A DNA stretch of 64,000 nt, taken from Oscillospiraceae bacterium (GTDB lineage Bacteria > Bacillota > Clostridia > Oscillospirales > Ruminococcaceae). Below the pieces are notes generated by a model. It searched no databases and was not told where the DNA came from. It saw only the letters and a list, made by a program, of their open reading frames with translations. The position numbers and the translations under genes are program-made. Of this stretch, positions 24,489 through 34,467 are shown piece by piece. The stretch spans positions 1 through 64,000 of the forward strand of contig JAAWRH010000003.1 of assembly GCA_022800935.1 (NCBI GenBank), read 5' to 3'. Numbering within the stretch: the stretch's first letter is position 1; every line of letters starts with the position of its first letter.

Positions 24489-27446
24489 TCACTCAACTGA
24501 AACCGAACTGCCGTCAACGCCGGGGGTGACGATGATCTTTCTTCTGATGCGTTCCTTCAGGCTTTCCACATGGGAGATCACCCCCACCGTCCTGCCGTTC
24601 CCGCCGCCGGACAGGTCCGTCAGCACCGAAACAGCCCGTTCCAGCGTCTCCGGGTCCAGTGCCCCAAAGCCCTCGTCGATGAAAATCGAGTCCATGGAAA
24701 CGCCCCCGGCGAACATCCCGGCCACGTCCGCCAGCCCAAGGGCCAGGGCCAGGGCGGCCTGGAAGGATTCCCCGCCGGAAAGGGTACTGACGTGCCGTTC
24801 CCTGCCGGTGTGGGCGTCAAAGACCATCAGGTCCAGGCCGGAGGCCCTGCCGTACTTCTCCCGTTCCCCGGAGCGGGAGAGGGAGTACCGCCCCTCCGTC
24901 ATGCCGGAGAGCCGGATATTTGCCATATCAATCACATTTTCAAAATAGGAGGCCAGCACAAACCGCTCAAAGGAGAGCATCTGGGCGTTTTCCCCCTTGG
25001 TGATGCGGGCCAGCTCGCCCAGGTCCCCATAGGAGTCCTGGAGCTTTTTCTGCTCCGCCTCGGCGGCTGTCATCTGCTCCAGAATGCCGGTGTTGAGCTT
25101 CCGCCGGGAAAGGCAGTCCGCCCTTTGGGCCTCCAGCGCCTTCTGCCGCTGGTCCAGCTCCTTGGCGGCGGTCCGCAGACTTTCGATATCGGCGCGCTCT
25201 TTTCCCTTCAGCTGGGTCTCCAGCGCCTCCACCCTGCCGGAAGCGGAGCTGAAATCCCTTTGATACTGGTCGTAATCCCGAATCAGCTTTTCCATTCTGG
25301 CTGGCGCGAGGCGGGCGGCCTCTGCCTGGAAGGACTCCCTGTCGGGGTAACCGTGTCTTTGCAGAAGCTCCATAAAAGCGGCGCGCCGCTTCAGCATCTG
25401 CTGTTCCGCCAGCTTATATTGTTCTTTGGCATTTCCGGTTATTTTTTCCGCCGCCTGTGCCTGCTGTTCCAGCCTGTCATGGTGGATTTGGGTGTCCTGT
25501 ATCTGTTTGGAAAGGGCTTCTATTTTGCTCCGCGTTTGGTTTATGCTGTTTTGTATCTGTTTGGAGGGTGCGGCGCTGCCGGTAAAGGCCTTCAGCTGTT
25601 CCTCCTGCCCGGCGCGGGTCTGGGAGAGCTGTTCCCTTTGGGCAGTATATTTTCCAAGCATTTTTTCCACCTTTTCAGGGTCGCTGTACTGGGGGTCGGA
25701 AAGGGCCTTTTCTGCTTTCAGGTTGCGGAGCTTCTCCTCAAGGGATCCGCGGGAGGCATGGGCGCTCTGCGTTCTGTTCTGAAGCTCTCCGGACATTTGG
25801 GTGAGAAAGCCATCCGTTCCCAGGGCCTTCCGGTCTATGGGGGCCTTTAAAAGCAGCGCGGTCTGATACCGGTTAGAGAAATCGGACAACAGTGCGGTCA
25901 AAGCCTGCGCCTTGTCCGAGCCCTCCTGCTGGGTGCTGTCCATCTTCTTCTGGAGGGCGTCCACCTGCTTTTGGGTGGGAACCTGACCGGAGTCCTGGGC
26001 GGGGCTGGGGTGATGGACAGAACCGCACACCGGACAGGGGGATCCCTCCTTTAGGGTTCCCGCCAGCACCGCCGCCTGACCGTTGAGGAATGCGTTTTGA
26101 GCGGAGACAAACTTTTCCCTTTGTTCCCAATAATGCACCGTCAACGTTTGGAGTTCCTGCTGCCGGGCGGTGATCTGCTCCCAGAGCTGCGCGGCCTCGT
26201 TCATCTCTCTTTCCTGCCGCAGATGTCCTGCACGCTGGGACAAAAGCTCTAAAATCTGCACCTGCCGGGAGAGCTTTTCCAGCTTGGCGGAGGTTTCCGC
26301 AGCTGCCTTTTCCCGCTCCTCCCGCTGGAGGGCGGCGGCGAGCATTGGCTCCAGCTCCGCGGCGGCGGCCCTGCATTTTTCCTGTTCCGCCTGCCAGACC
26401 GGGATTTGTTCTTTTTGGGGGAGGTAATCGGCCAGGGTCCCTTTGGCGCTGTCCCACTCCCTCTGTGCCTGTTCAAGCTGCTTTTGGGTTTGCAGAAGGG
26501 AATGCTCCCCCTGGGCCAGGGCTTCCCTCGCCGCCCGCAGGTCCGCTGTTGCCCGGTAGCGGGCGATCTCCTGGCCGGCGGCGTCCATCGCCTCCTTCCG
26601 GCCTTGGAGATACGCCCAATTTTTCCGTTCCGCCTCCAGGACATCCAGCTGCCGGTTGAGCTCCTCCGCCTCCTCCAGGTGGATTTTATCCCGCCGGGCG
26701 CGGAGGGTCTCCGCCTGCCTTTCCATCTCCGTCAGAGCTGACGCGTCCGCCCGGTTTTGCCCTTCAAGCTGTTCCGCGACGGGAACACCCTCCTGACGGT
26801 TGGGAAGGCTGGCCGACCGGGAGAGCTGCTCCAGGGAATTGGTCAGCTCCTTGGACTGCTGCTCCAGCGCTTTTGCCTGCTGCTCCAGCTGGCGAGTGAT
26901 GGCGTTGTACTGCTCGGTGGCGAACAGGCGGCGGAAAATCTCCTGCTTTTCGCTGCTCTTGGCATCCAGCAGCCTGCGGAACTCCCCCTGGGCCAGCATG
27001 ACCGTCTGTTTAAACTGGAGCCTGTCCAGGCCGAGGAGCTTTTCCAGCGCACTGTTGACCTCGTCCACCCCGGAAAGAACCGTCCCGTCCGGCATGGTGA
27101 GCTTGGCTTTCGGCGCAATGGCGACATCCCTCCCCTGCCTGCCCTGGCGGACCTGCCGGGGACTGCGGACCACCTGATAGGTTTTTCCGTGGAGGGAAAA
27201 GCGGTATTCCACCTCACACACCGCGTCCGGGGCGGCGTGCTGGCTGCGCAGGCCCTGATTGTCCCGGTTTTCGCTCCCTGCCGCTCCGTAAAGGGCAAAG
27301 GAGACAGCGTCAAAGATGGAGCTCTTTCCCGCCCCGGTGGGGCCGCTGATGAGGAAGATGCCGCCGGCGTTCAGCTGGGTGAAATCGATCTCCTGGGTGC
27401 CCGCGTAGGGGCCGAAGGCGGTCATTTTTAGGGTCAAGGGCTTCAT
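24489..27446 (-). CDS. sbcC: Exonuclease subunit SbcC
   Basis: An SMC-like ATPase of 985 residues that with SbcD cuts DNA hairpins and processes double-strand breaks. Walker A GPTGAGKSSIFDAV is near residue 35, followed by long coiled coils interrupted near residue 468 by a zinc hook (SPCPVCGSVHHP). The signature LSGGESFQAALALALGLAD and Walker B SIFIDEGFGALD are at the C-terminus. The start overlaps the sbcD stop by 4 nt. Length is normal for clostridial SbcC. Confidence 0.95.
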   Translation of the reverse strand: MKPLTLKMTAFGPYAGTQEIDFTQLNAGGIFLISGPTGAGKSSIFDAVSFALYGAAGSENRDNQGLRSQHAAPDAVCEVEYRFSLHGKTYQVVRSPRQVRQGRQGRDVAIAPKAKLTMPDGTVLSGVDEVNSALEKLLGLDRLQFKQTVMLAQGEFRRLLDAKSSEKQEIFRRLFATEQYNAITRQLEQQAKALEQQSKELTNSLEQLSRSASLPNRQEGVPVAEQLEGQNRADASALTEMERQAETLRARRDKIHLEEAEELNRQLDVLEAERKNWAYLQGRKEAMDAAGQEIARYRATADLRAAREALAQGEHSLLQTQKQLEQAQREWDSAKGTLADYLPQKEQIPVWQAEQEKCRAAAAELEPMLAAALQREEREKAAAETSAKLEKLSRQVQILELLSQRAGHLRQEREMNEAAQLWEQITARQQELQTLTVHYWEQREKFVSAQNAFLNGQAAVLAGTLKEGSPCPVCGSVHHPSPAQDSGQVPTQKQVDALQKKMDSTQQEGSDKAQALTALLSDFSNRYQTALLLKAPIDRKALGTDGFLTQMSGELQNRTQSAHASRGSLEEKLRNLKAEKALSDPQYSDPEKVEKMLGKYTAQREQLSQTRAGQEEQLKAFTGSAAPSKQIQNSINQTRSKIEALSKQIQDTQIHHDRLEQQAQAAEKITGNAKEQYKLAEQQMLKRRAAFMELLQRHGYPDRESFQAEAARLAPARMEKLIRDYDQYQRDFSSASGRVEALETQLKGKERADIESLRTAAKELDQRQKALEAQRADCLSRRKLNTGILEQMTAAEAEQKKLQDSYGDLGELARITKGENAQMLSFERFVLASYFENVIDMANIRLSGMTEGRYSLSRSGEREKYGRASGLDLMVFDAHTGRERHVSTLSGGESFQAALALALGLADVAGMFAGGVSMDSIFIDEGFGALDPETLERAVSVLTDLSGGGNGRTVGVISHVESLKERIRRKIIVTPGVDGSSVSVE

Positions 27447-28630
27447 TTCTCCAATTCCTCCTCCTGCTCCAGGGCGGCGCGGACAGCCCCTTGGACCAGC
27501 TCCCTCCGCTGCTCCGAAAGGGGCTCCCCCCGCACCTGCTCATAAAACCGTTCAAACAGCTGAAATGGGGTCAGCCTGCCCAGCTGCTCCACCCTCTGGA
27601 AGGCCTGGGAGGCGGATTCCGGTGAGATATCCTGTTCCCTGGCGGCAAAGCGGATTCCCAGGATGTGGGGGAACTTTTCCCGCAGGCGGGGCATGGCGTC
27701 CAGGATCGCCCCCTCGTCGGTGAGGGTGGCCATGATGTAATCCTCCGACGGCTCGTTGTCCGCCAGAAGGCTTTCCAGCGTCCCCCTTATGGTGCGAAGG
27801 TCCCGCTTTGGCGGCGGCTCCAGGAGGGAGACGTCCACCTTTCCCTTTTCCCCCAGCTCCACCAGGGTAAAGCCCTTTTTCTGGCGGGCCTCCGAGGTGG
27901 AATACTTGAGAAGGGAGCCGCCATACCGGATATGCTCCGCCCCGGCGGTCTGGGGGGCGTGGAGATGCCCTAAGGCGATGTAGTCGAACAGCCCAGAGGC
28001 GGGGGAGAGGTTCATCAGGTCGCTCTGCCCGATGGAGATTTCCGACTCCGAAAAGATGGAATCGTCCATTGCCTTTTCTGGGGAGACTGCCTGATAAAAG
28101 CCGTGGGCAATCAGGACGTTCCGGCGGCTGGAATCGATGCGGGGACGGTTTTGCTCCAGAAGCGCCTGGAACGCCTGGTCAAAGGTGCGTATCTCCCGAT
28201 CCGGGAACCAGGGGCGGACCTCCTCCGGGGTAAAGTAGGGGAGGAGGTAAAAGTTAACCTCCCCAAAGGTATCCCTTAACGTCACCCGCCGGATTTCTCT
28301 GGCGGTCTTCCCCTCCACAAACAGCCCCGCCCCGGAAAAGAGGCGGCTGCCAAAGGAGAGGCGCTCCGGGCTGTCGTGGTTGCCGGCAATGGCCAGGACG
28401 GGGACCTTCAGCTCCTGGGTGAGGGAATAGAGCAGCTCGTCCAGGCAGGAAACCGCCTGGGCCGGTGGCACCGAGCGGTCGTAGAGATCTCCCGCAATGA
28501 CAACGGCGTCCACCTGCTGCTCCCGGACAGCCCCGGCAAGCTGGCCCAGACGGAAGGACTGGTCCTCCAAAAGCGGATATTCCTTTAAGGTCCGCCCCAG
28601 GTGCCAGTCGGAGGTGTGAAGGATTTTCAT
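27443..28630 (-). CDS. sbcD: Exonuclease subunit SbcD
   Basis: The Mre11-type nuclease partner of SbcC, 395 residues. The metallophosphoesterase motifs are in order: HTSDWHLGRTL (residues 5-15), IAGDLYDR, AGNHDSPERL and LGHLHAPQ, giving the two-metal active site. The C-terminal 130 residues would contact SbcC. It begins 30 nt after the aldo/keto reductase stop, with AAAGGGG upstream of the ATG, so the reductase may share the transcript. Confidence 0.95.
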   Translation of the reverse strand: MKILHTSDWHLGRTLKEYPLLEDQSFRLGQLAGAVREQQVDAVVIAGDLYDRSVPPAQAVSCLDELLYSLTQELKVPVLAIAGNHDSPERLSFGSRLFSGAGLFVEGKTAREIRRVTLRDTFGEVNFYLLPYFTPEEVRPWFPDREIRTFDQAFQALLEQNRPRIDSSRRNVLIAHGFYQAVSPEKAMDDSIFSESEISIGQSDLMNLSPASGLFDYIALGHLHAPQTAGAEHIRYGGSLLKYSTSEARQKKGFTLVELGEKGKVDVSLLEPPPKRDLRTIRGTLESLLADNEPSEDYIMATLTDEGAILDAMPRLREKFPHILGIRFAAREQDISPESASQAFQRVEQLGRLTPFQLFERFYEQVRGEPLSEQRRELVQGAVRAALEQEEELEK

Positions 28631-28660
28631 GGGCGCGTTTTTCCCCTTTCCGCTCAGCGG

Positions 28661-29692
28661 TTATTTGTGTTCGCCTGTGTGCTCTGCCAGGAACTGGCGG
28701 TAATCCTCCAGGTTGTGCCGCAGCAGGGAGGGGGTGTCCAGCTCATAGGGGCAGCGGCTGGTGCAGTGGCCGCAGTGGAGACAGGTTTCGATGGCTTCCA
28801 TCTTCGCCTGCCATTCCGGTTCCAGAAAACGCTGATAGGGGGAGCGGCGCAGCAGGAACTCCATCCGGGCAGCCTGGGGGATATCTATCCCCTGGGGGCA
28901 GGGCATACAATAGCCGCAGGAGCGGCAGAAATTCCCGGCCAGTTCCTTCCGGTCCCTGGCAATGGCCGCCTTCATCTGCTCGTCCATGGCGGGGGGATTG
29001 GCCTCCAGCTCCAAAAACTGCTCCAACTCACTCATCTTCTGGATGCCGTAGATGGGCACGGCGTTTTCATACTCCCGCAGGTGGGTGAAGGTCAGGCGGG
29101 CGTCGGTGATCAGTCCGCCGGAGAGGGCCTTCATGCAGATAAATCCCACGTCGTTCGCGGCGCAGGTCTTCACCAGGTTGATATCGCCCTCCGAGGAAAG
29201 GTAGTTGAAGGGGAACTGCACCGTGTCAAACTTCCCCTCCCCGGCGGCCTTCTGGGCAAAGGCCAGGCGGTGGTTGGTGATGCCGATAAAGCGGGTGTAG
29301 CCCCGCTTCTGGGCCTCCAGCAGTCCGGCGTACATCCCGTCGGGGTCGTCGTAGTCCGGATAGATGCCGGGGTTGTGGAGCTGGAGAATATCCACATGGT
29401 CGGTTTTTAACAGCTTCAGGCTGGTTTGGATATCCGCAAGCACCTGTTCCTTGTTCTTGCCTGGGGTTTTGGTGGCGATGTAGATGTCGTTCCTCACATC
29501 GGATAGGGAATAACCCAGCTTCTCCTCGCTGTCGGTATAGGAGCGGGCGGTGTCGAAGAAGTTGATACCCGCCTCGTATGCGCGGCGGAGGATAGCCCTT
29601 GTGTCCCCAAAGGAGATGCGCTGGATGGGGAGCGCGCCGAAGGAGGTTTTTGTCACCATCAGGCCGGTGCGGCCCAGACGTACTTTTTTCAT
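28661..29692 (-). CDS. Aldo/keto reductase with two 4Fe-4S clusters
   Basis: A 343-residue fusion. Residues 1-240 are an aldo/keto reductase barrel (LGRTGLMVTKTSFGALPIQ; catalytic FFDTARSYTDSEEKLG; IATKTPG with the lysine). The C-terminal 100 residues hold two ferredoxin-like cysteine motifs, CRSCGYCMPCPQGIDIP and CLHCGHCTSRCPYELDTP. Such reductases are common in anaerobes and probably take electrons from ferredoxin or flavin partners; the substrate is unknown. The ATG at 29692 has AGGAAAGGAC upstream. Confidence 0.9.
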   Translation of the reverse strand: MKKVRLGRTGLMVTKTSFGALPIQRISFGDTRAILRRAYEAGINFFDTARSYTDSEEKLGYSLSDVRNDIYIATKTPGKNKEQVLADIQTSLKLLKTDHVDILQLHNPGIYPDYDDPDGMYAGLLEAQKRGYTRFIGITNHRLAFAQKAAGEGKFDTVQFPFNYLSSEGDINLVKTCAANDVGFICMKALSGGLITDARLTFTHLREYENAVPIYGIQKMSELEQFLELEANPPAMDEQMKAAIARDRKELAGNFCRSCGYCMPCPQGIDIPQAARMEFLLRRSPYQRFLEPEWQAKMEAIETCLHCGHCTSRCPYELDTPSLLRHNLEDYRQFLAEHTGEHK

Positions 29693-30055
29693 TTTTTTCG
29701 TCCTTTCCTGGTTGGTGCCGGGTGATTTCCGGTAGTACTCTCTATTATAGAGAAAAACGGGTATTTCCGCAAGCCCGGCCAACTGGGAGTGAACCGGGGC
29801 GCCCTCCGTTTTTATGTCAAAATCTCCAAAAAATTACTTCTTTATACAGGATACAGCATCATTCTATATATAAGATTTAAACATTTTTCCCCTTTTGATG
29901 GGAAATAAAATTTAGCCATTTTATCTATTGAAGATAAAAAAAAACGGGTATATTATAATAAGTACTGAATTCTGCGTTTTGGAAACGTTCCGGAACGCGG
30001 CTTTATCATGCATACATATTAATTCATATGGCATCTAATGGCAGGGGGGAAGGAT
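29693..30055. other. Divergent intergenic region before the V-ATPase operon
   Basis: This 363-nt AT-rich spacer separates the minus-strand reductase from the plus-strand ATPase operon. The only clear signal is a plus-strand promoter candidate near 29928-29959. No ORF with a ribosome-binding site and no strong hairpin was seen. Confidence 0.5.
29928..29959 (+). promoter_or_regulatory. Promoter candidate of the V-ATPase operon
   Basis: TTGAAG (29928-29933) is followed 17 nt later by TATTAT (29951-29956), which runs into an overlapping TATAAT (29954-29959). The distance to the first ATPase gene is about 95 nt. Confidence 0.5.
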
Positions 30056-30370
30056 ATGGACACCATCATTCAGGAGCTGATTTCCTATGACCGGCAGGCT
30101 AGGGAAATACTTCAGGGGGCCGTTCAGGCCAAGGAACAGGCGGAAAAGGAGCTCCCCGCAGAGGAGGAAAAGCTGTACCACGATTTTCTTCAGCGGGCCA
30201 AGGAGCGGACCGACCGCATACAGGAGCAGATGGCCGGCAGCCACCGGGGCGAGCTGGCCAAGCTGGAGGAGATCTACCTCCAGGAATCCCAGCGGCTGAA
30301 AAAGGCCTTTGAAGAAAACCGGCAGCAGTGGGAACAGGAGCTTTTCGACCGGTGCGTCACGGCGCAGTGA
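30056..30370 (+). CDS. V-type ATPase peripheral-stalk subunit (H/G type)
   Basis: A 104-residue, almost wholly charged and helical protein (QAREILQGAVQAKEQAEKEL, then QRAKERTDRIQEQM) that reads as one continuous coiled coil. Its place as first gene of a V-ATPase operon and its length fit the stalk subunit called H in archaea or NtpF/G in Enterococcus, which pairs with subunit E to hold the head to the membrane part. The ATG at 30056 follows GGGGGGAAGG. Identity by sequence alone is weak, as coiled coils diverge fast. Confidence 0.75.
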   Translation: MDTIIQELISYDRQAREILQGAVQAKEQAEKELPAEEEKLYHDFLQRAKERTDRIQEQMAGSHRGELAKLEEIYLQESQRLKKAFEENRQQWEQELFDRCVTAQ

Positions 30371-30531
30371 CCGCCCGGCGGCACGCATCATCATATAGAG
30401 ATACCGGGGACGGGTCCGGCACTGCCGCGGGCGCGTTTCCCGCCAATACTCTGGCATACGCCCGGCTGTCCTTCCGCCTTGCCGGGGAAAGAGAGGCTTT
30501 GAGGGCCAGAGAAAGGAAGTGAGGAGTCGGA

Positions 30532-31575
30532 ATGCTGTCCGGGTTTACAGATACGGCGATTCTGGCAAAGGTCCGCGCCATGTATGGGCAGCGGCTTACC
30601 CCGGAGGATTACACGGAGCTTCTGCACAAGCAGACGGTGGGAGACGCGGCCTCCTATTTGAAAAACGAGACCCATTACCGGGAGGTGCTGGCCCAGGTCC
30701 AGGAAGCCCAGATTCACCGGGTGCGCCTGGAGCAGCTGGTGCAGATGGAGATATACCGCCAGTATCAGCGGCTGCTGTGCTTCCACAAGAGCGGAAACGC
30801 CTTTTATGATTACATTCTGCGGGACATTGAGATCAAGATGCTCATCCAGCGCATTGGGCTTTACTATGCCGGAACCGAGGTGAGCCAGGAAACGGTTTCC
30901 TCTCTGCCCACCTACCTGGAAAAGCGGCTGGCTTTCAATCTCATAGACCTGGCCAGGGCCAGGAATTTTGAGGAGATGCTCAAGGTGCTGGCCCGTACCG
31001 AATATGAAAAGGTACTTCGTCCCCTCCTGCCTCCGCCCGGCGGCCGGCCGGACCTGCTGGCCTGCGAACACGCCCTGAAGACCTTCTATTTTGACGGTCT
31101 GTTCCGAAAGATAGACCAGAATTACCGGGGCTCCACCCGCAGGGACCTTTACACCATCTTCTCCACCCAGCTGGAACTGCTGAACGTGGCAGCCATTCTG
31201 CGGATGAAGCGCTTCCGGCAGTATTCCCCTAAGGATATCCAGAACCAGCTTCTCCCGGCCCGCAGCCGCCTGAGTGAAAAGCTGTGGAAGGAGATGATCC
31301 GCGCGGCCACGCCGGAGGAGGCCATGGGGCTGCTGGCCCGTTCCCCCTACGCCAAATACGTTGACGGCACAGATTATACTTATATCGAATATACGGTCAG
31401 CTCCATCCGGTACCAGCTGAGCAGGCGGTTTATGGTATTTGCCACCGGCGCGCCCACCGTAGTGGCCTCCTTTATGGTGCTGAGCAATCTGGAGCGGGAA
31501 AATATCACCAATATTATAGAGGGCATTCGATACGGCGTCTCCCCTGACGAAATCGAAAAGATACTGATTCGCTAG
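30532..31575 (+). CDS. ntpC: V-type ATPase subunit C (d-type, rotor-head linker)
   Basis: A 347-residue subunit that caps the membrane rotor ring and connects it to the central stalk. It matches the vATP-synt_AC39 family: AKVRAMYGQRLTPEDYTELL, then three repeated helical lobes, ending SYLVRRFMVF-like YQLSRRFMVFATGAPTVVASF and NITNIIEGIRYGVSPDEIEKIL. A GAGGAG lies before the ATG. It is separated from the previous gene by 161 nt of GC-rich sequence with no recognised element. Confidence 0.9.
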   Translation: MLSGFTDTAILAKVRAMYGQRLTPEDYTELLHKQTVGDAASYLKNETHYREVLAQVQEAQIHRVRLEQLVQMEIYRQYQRLLCFHKSGNAFYDYILRDIEIKMLIQRIGLYYAGTEVSQETVSSLPTYLEKRLAFNLIDLARARNFEEMLKVLARTEYEKVLRPLLPPPGGRPDLLACEHALKTFYFDGLFRKIDQNYRGSTRRDLYTIFSTQLELLNVAAILRMKRFRQYSPKDIQNQLLPARSRLSEKLWKEMIRAATPEEAMGLLARSPYAKYVDGTDYTYIEYTVSSIRYQLSRRFMVFATGAPTVVASFMVLSNLERENITNIIEGIRYGVSPDEIEKILIR

Positions 31576-31624
31576 AGAACCGCCGGGAGCCTGTACACAA
31601 AAATTCAGAAGGGTGGCGATAGGC

Positions 31625-33583
31625 TTGTCCATCACCAAAATGCAGCTGGCAAGCATTACCGGCAATATGGAACAGCTTGACCAAGTGCTGCTGCGCCTGT
31701 CCGTTCGGGAGGATTTCCACCAGGAACAAGCGCCCTTTTCCGAGGGCAAGGGACGGGGCTTTATGAAACTGAGCGGGGAAAACCCCTATACCGATCTGCT
31801 GGCCCAGGCTGCCAGCGTGGGGACGGCGATGGGATATTCCCTGGAGCAGAAGATGACCGCTGACAGCTCTGAGGACCTGGCCTCCAACGAGGAAACGCAG
31901 AAATTCCTCAAGCATCTTCAGAGCCGGTTTGACCGTCTGAAAAGTCAGGAGCAGATTCTCAGCTCCCGTATGGAACTTCATCAGAACATCCTGTCCCAGC
32001 TGGACCACATTGAGGGGCTGGAGGGGAATATCGACGACCTGGCCAGCACCGAATTCCTGAGCATCCGTATGGGAAGGCTTCCAGCGGACAATCTCTCCAA
32101 GCTGGCGTATTATGAGGATCGGGATTTTGTGTTCGCCACCTTTGACTTTGACGGAAGATACTACTGGGGGGCATACTTTACGGTCAGCGAGCTTGCGCCG
32201 GAGATAGACGACATCTTCTCCTCTCTCTTCTTTGAGCCCATGCTGGTTTCCGACGAGATTCACGGCGTTCCGGAGGAGGCGCGCAAGCGGTTCGCCAACC
32301 AATTGGAGGACGAGAAGCACAGCATAGACGTGGTTGCCAAGCGCCTTGCCCAGCTGAGGGAGGACAACCGGGAGACCTTCCAAGCCAACTACCAGAGGCT
32401 GAAGTTCCTTCAGGAGACCTACGAGCTGCGCCGGTATGTCTACGAGCTCAACGGAACCTTTTATATTCTGGGCTTTATCCCCGCTGACCAGGAAAAATCC
32501 TTTACAAGCGCCTTTGAGGATATGGAAGGGGTAAAGGTGTCCATCCGCCCCGCCGACAGCGACGAGCGGCTGACCGCCCCCACCAAGCTGAAAAACAACT
32601 GGCTGGTCCGTCCCTTTGAAATGTTTGTGGATATGTACGGGGTGCCCTCCTACACAGATATCGACCCGACACCCTTTGTGGCCATCACCTATTCGCTGCT
32701 GTTCGGCATCATGTTCGGCGACGTGGGGCAGGGGCTTGTAATCTCACTGGTTGGTTTTCTCATGTGGAAGTGGAAGAAGATGGCACTGGGGCCCATTCTG
32801 GAGCGGATTGGCATTGTGTCCGCTTTCTTTGGGCTGCTGTACGGGTCGGTATTCGGGTTTGAGCACCTGCTGGACCCTATGTATCATGCTATGGGCTTTG
32901 CGGAAAAACCCATTGAGGTCATGTCCAATTCCACCACCAATATACTGCTGCTGTCCGCGGTGGCCCTGGGCGCGGTGCTGATTGTGGTCTGCATTGTGAT
33001 GAACATCTGCCTGGCTGTGAAGCAGAAAAACTGGGAACGGGCTCTGCTCTCCCAAAACGGCGCTGCGGGGCTTATCTTTTACGGATATGTTCTGCTGGCC
33101 GCCAGCGGAAAGCTGCTGTTCGGCTTTGACATCCTCAATCCCCTCTGCATTGTCCTCTTTATTGTTCTCCCCGTACTGGTGATGTTCCTGCGGGAGCCGC
33201 TGGAAAAGCTGATGGAGGGCCGCAAAGATATCAAGCCGGAGGGTGGCGTTGCCTCCTATCTCCTGGAAAGCTTCTTTGAGCTGTTTGACGTTGTGCTCAG
33301 CTTTATCAGCAACACCATGTCCTTCCTGCGGGTGGGCGGCTTTATCCTCAGCCACGCCGGTATGATGGCGGTTGTGGCCACCCTTGCCGAGATGGTCGGC
33401 GCAGGGGCAAGCCCTGTGGTCATTATCATAGGCAACCTCTTTGTCATGGCAATGGAGGGACTGATTGTGGGTATCCAGGCGCTGCGCCTGGAATTCTATG
33501 AGATATTCAGCCGCTTCTATGAGGGCGGCGGAAAGCCTTTTGTCCCCATCTCCCAGTTGGCACAATCCTCTCAGAGGAGTTGA
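31625..33583 (+). CDS. ntpI: V-type ATPase subunit I (a-type membrane stator)
   Basis: The membrane stator through which ions pass against the K ring, about 652 residues. The N-terminal half is a soluble coiled-coil arm (to about residue 330), and the C-terminal half has roughly eight membrane helices (FVAITYSLLFGIMFGDVGQGLVISLVGF; SFISNTMSFLRVGGFILSHAGMM with the conserved arginine). I prefer TTG at 31625 as start (MSITKMQL); GTG at 31613 is possible but touches the AGAAGG site. It lies 49 nt after subunit C. Confidence 0.92.
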   Translation: MSITKMQLASITGNMEQLDQVLLRLSVREDFHQEQAPFSEGKGRGFMKLSGENPYTDLLAQAASVGTAMGYSLEQKMTADSSEDLASNEETQKFLKHLQSRFDRLKSQEQILSSRMELHQNILSQLDHIEGLEGNIDDLASTEFLSIRMGRLPADNLSKLAYYEDRDFVFATFDFDGRYYWGAYFTVSELAPEIDDIFSSLFFEPMLVSDEIHGVPEEARKRFANQLEDEKHSIDVVAKRLAQLREDNRETFQANYQRLKFLQETYELRRYVYELNGTFYILGFIPADQEKSFTSAFEDMEGVKVSIRPADSDERLTAPTKLKNNWLVRPFEMFVDMYGVPSYTDIDPTPFVAITYSLLFGIMFGDVGQGLVISLVGFLMWKWKKMALGPILERIGIVSAFFGLLYGSVFGFEHLLDPMYHAMGFAEKPIEVMSNSTTNILLLSAVALGAVLIVVCIVMNICLAVKQKNWERALLSQNGAAGLIFYGYVLLAASGKLLFGFDILNPLCIVLFIVLPVLVMFLREPLEKLMEGRKDIKPEGGVASYLLESFFELFDVVLSFISNTMSFLRVGGFILSHAGMMAVVATLAEMVGAGASPVVIIIGNLFVMAMEGLIVGIQALRLEFYEIFSRFYEGGGKPFVPISQLAQSSQRS

Positions 33584-33663
33584 TTGACATTTATCCAGAG
33601 ATGCAGTCTCCCCAGCGGAGAGCATTGATAGTCAAAATCATTTAAAATTTTGGAGGTTTTGTT

Positions 33664-34095
33664 ATGTCTACCTTTGTGATGTTTCTCCTTCCCCTGGCTG
33701 CGGTCGCCCTTCTGATGGCCCCTGTCATCCCCGTTTACACCGGCGTAACCACCGGCAAAAAGGCACGTCATGCCATTGCCTTTAATCTGTGCGCCTTCCT
33801 TGGCATCTGCCTGCTGGGCGTTATCCTCCCCATTTCCGGCTTTGTCAGCGCCGCCGATACCGCCGCTGCCGCTGCCTCCACCTCCGCCGGGATGGGCTAC
33901 ATTGCCGCCGCCTTGGTGACCGGCATCTCCGCCATCGGCGCGGGCATCGCCATTGCCGCCGCCGCCCCTGCTGCCATCGGCGCAGTTTCCGAGGACGGCA
34001 AGAATTTCGGCAAGGCCCTGATCTTTGTGGTTCTGGGCGAAGGCATCGCCCTGTACGGCCTGTTGATTTCCATCCTGATTCTCAACAAGATTTAA
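33664..34095 (+). CDS. ntpK: V-type ATPase subunit K (proteolipid ring)
   Basis: The rotor ring subunit, 143 residues with four membrane helices formed from two hairpins. The ion-binding carboxylate is in the last helix (FVVLGEGIALYGLLISILIL). The first hairpin lacks an equivalent acidic residue, as in V-type double-hairpin rings, so one ion site per subunit is expected. Whether it moves sodium or protons cannot be settled by eye. It is slightly shorter than the usual 155 residues. TGGAGG precedes the ATG. Confidence 0.92.
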   Translation: MSTFVMFLLPLAAVALLMAPVIPVYTGVTTGKKARHAIAFNLCAFLGICLLGVILPISGFVSAADTAAAAASTSAGMGYIAAALVTGISAIGAGIAIAAAAPAAIGAVSEDGKNFGKALIFVVLGEGIALYGLLISILILNKI

Positions 34096-34130
34096 GACCC
34101 TGTATTTAAAGCGGGGGAGGCCGGCTGAAT

Positions 34131-34439
34131 ATGAAATTCTTTTTAATCAGCGACAACCGCGATACGCAGATGGGAATGCGCCTGGCCGGAATAGAGGGCG
34201 TGGTCGTCCACACGGCAGAGGAGGTTTCCCGGCAGCTGGACCTGGCAAAGGCCGACCCGGAAATCGGGGTTGTCCTGATTACCCGGAAGCTGATAGACCT
34301 GTGTACCCAGAAGATATACGATATCAAACTCAACGAACGCCGTCCCCTGATTGTGGAGGTGCCAGACCGCCACGGGGAGGGCAACGTGGGGGATTCCATC
34401 GAGAAATATGTGAGCGAGGCCATAGGCATTAAGCTGTAA
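34131..34439 (+). CDS. ntpG: V-type ATPase subunit F
   Basis: A 102-residue central-stalk subunit (called NtpG in Enterococcus). MKFFLISDNRDTQMGMRLAGIEG at the start and the EIGVVLITRKLIDLC core with RRPLIVEVPDRHGEG are typical of subunit F, which turns with subunit D inside the A3B3 head. It begins 35 nt after subunit K behind GGGGGAGG. Confidence 0.92.
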   Translation: MKFFLISDNRDTQMGMRLAGIEGVVVHTAEEVSRQLDLAKADPEIGVVLITRKLIDLCTQKIYDIKLNERRPLIVEVPDRHGEGNVGDSIEKYVSEAIGIKL

Positions 34440-34467
34440 CCGGCCGCGGATGAGGTGAAACATTAAA

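Noticed and set aside
30328-30522. 64-codon plus-strand ORF between the first V-ATPase gene and subunit C
   Set aside because: Starts inside the stalk-subunit gene without its own ribosome site, and is Arg/Ala-rich with no family resemblance.
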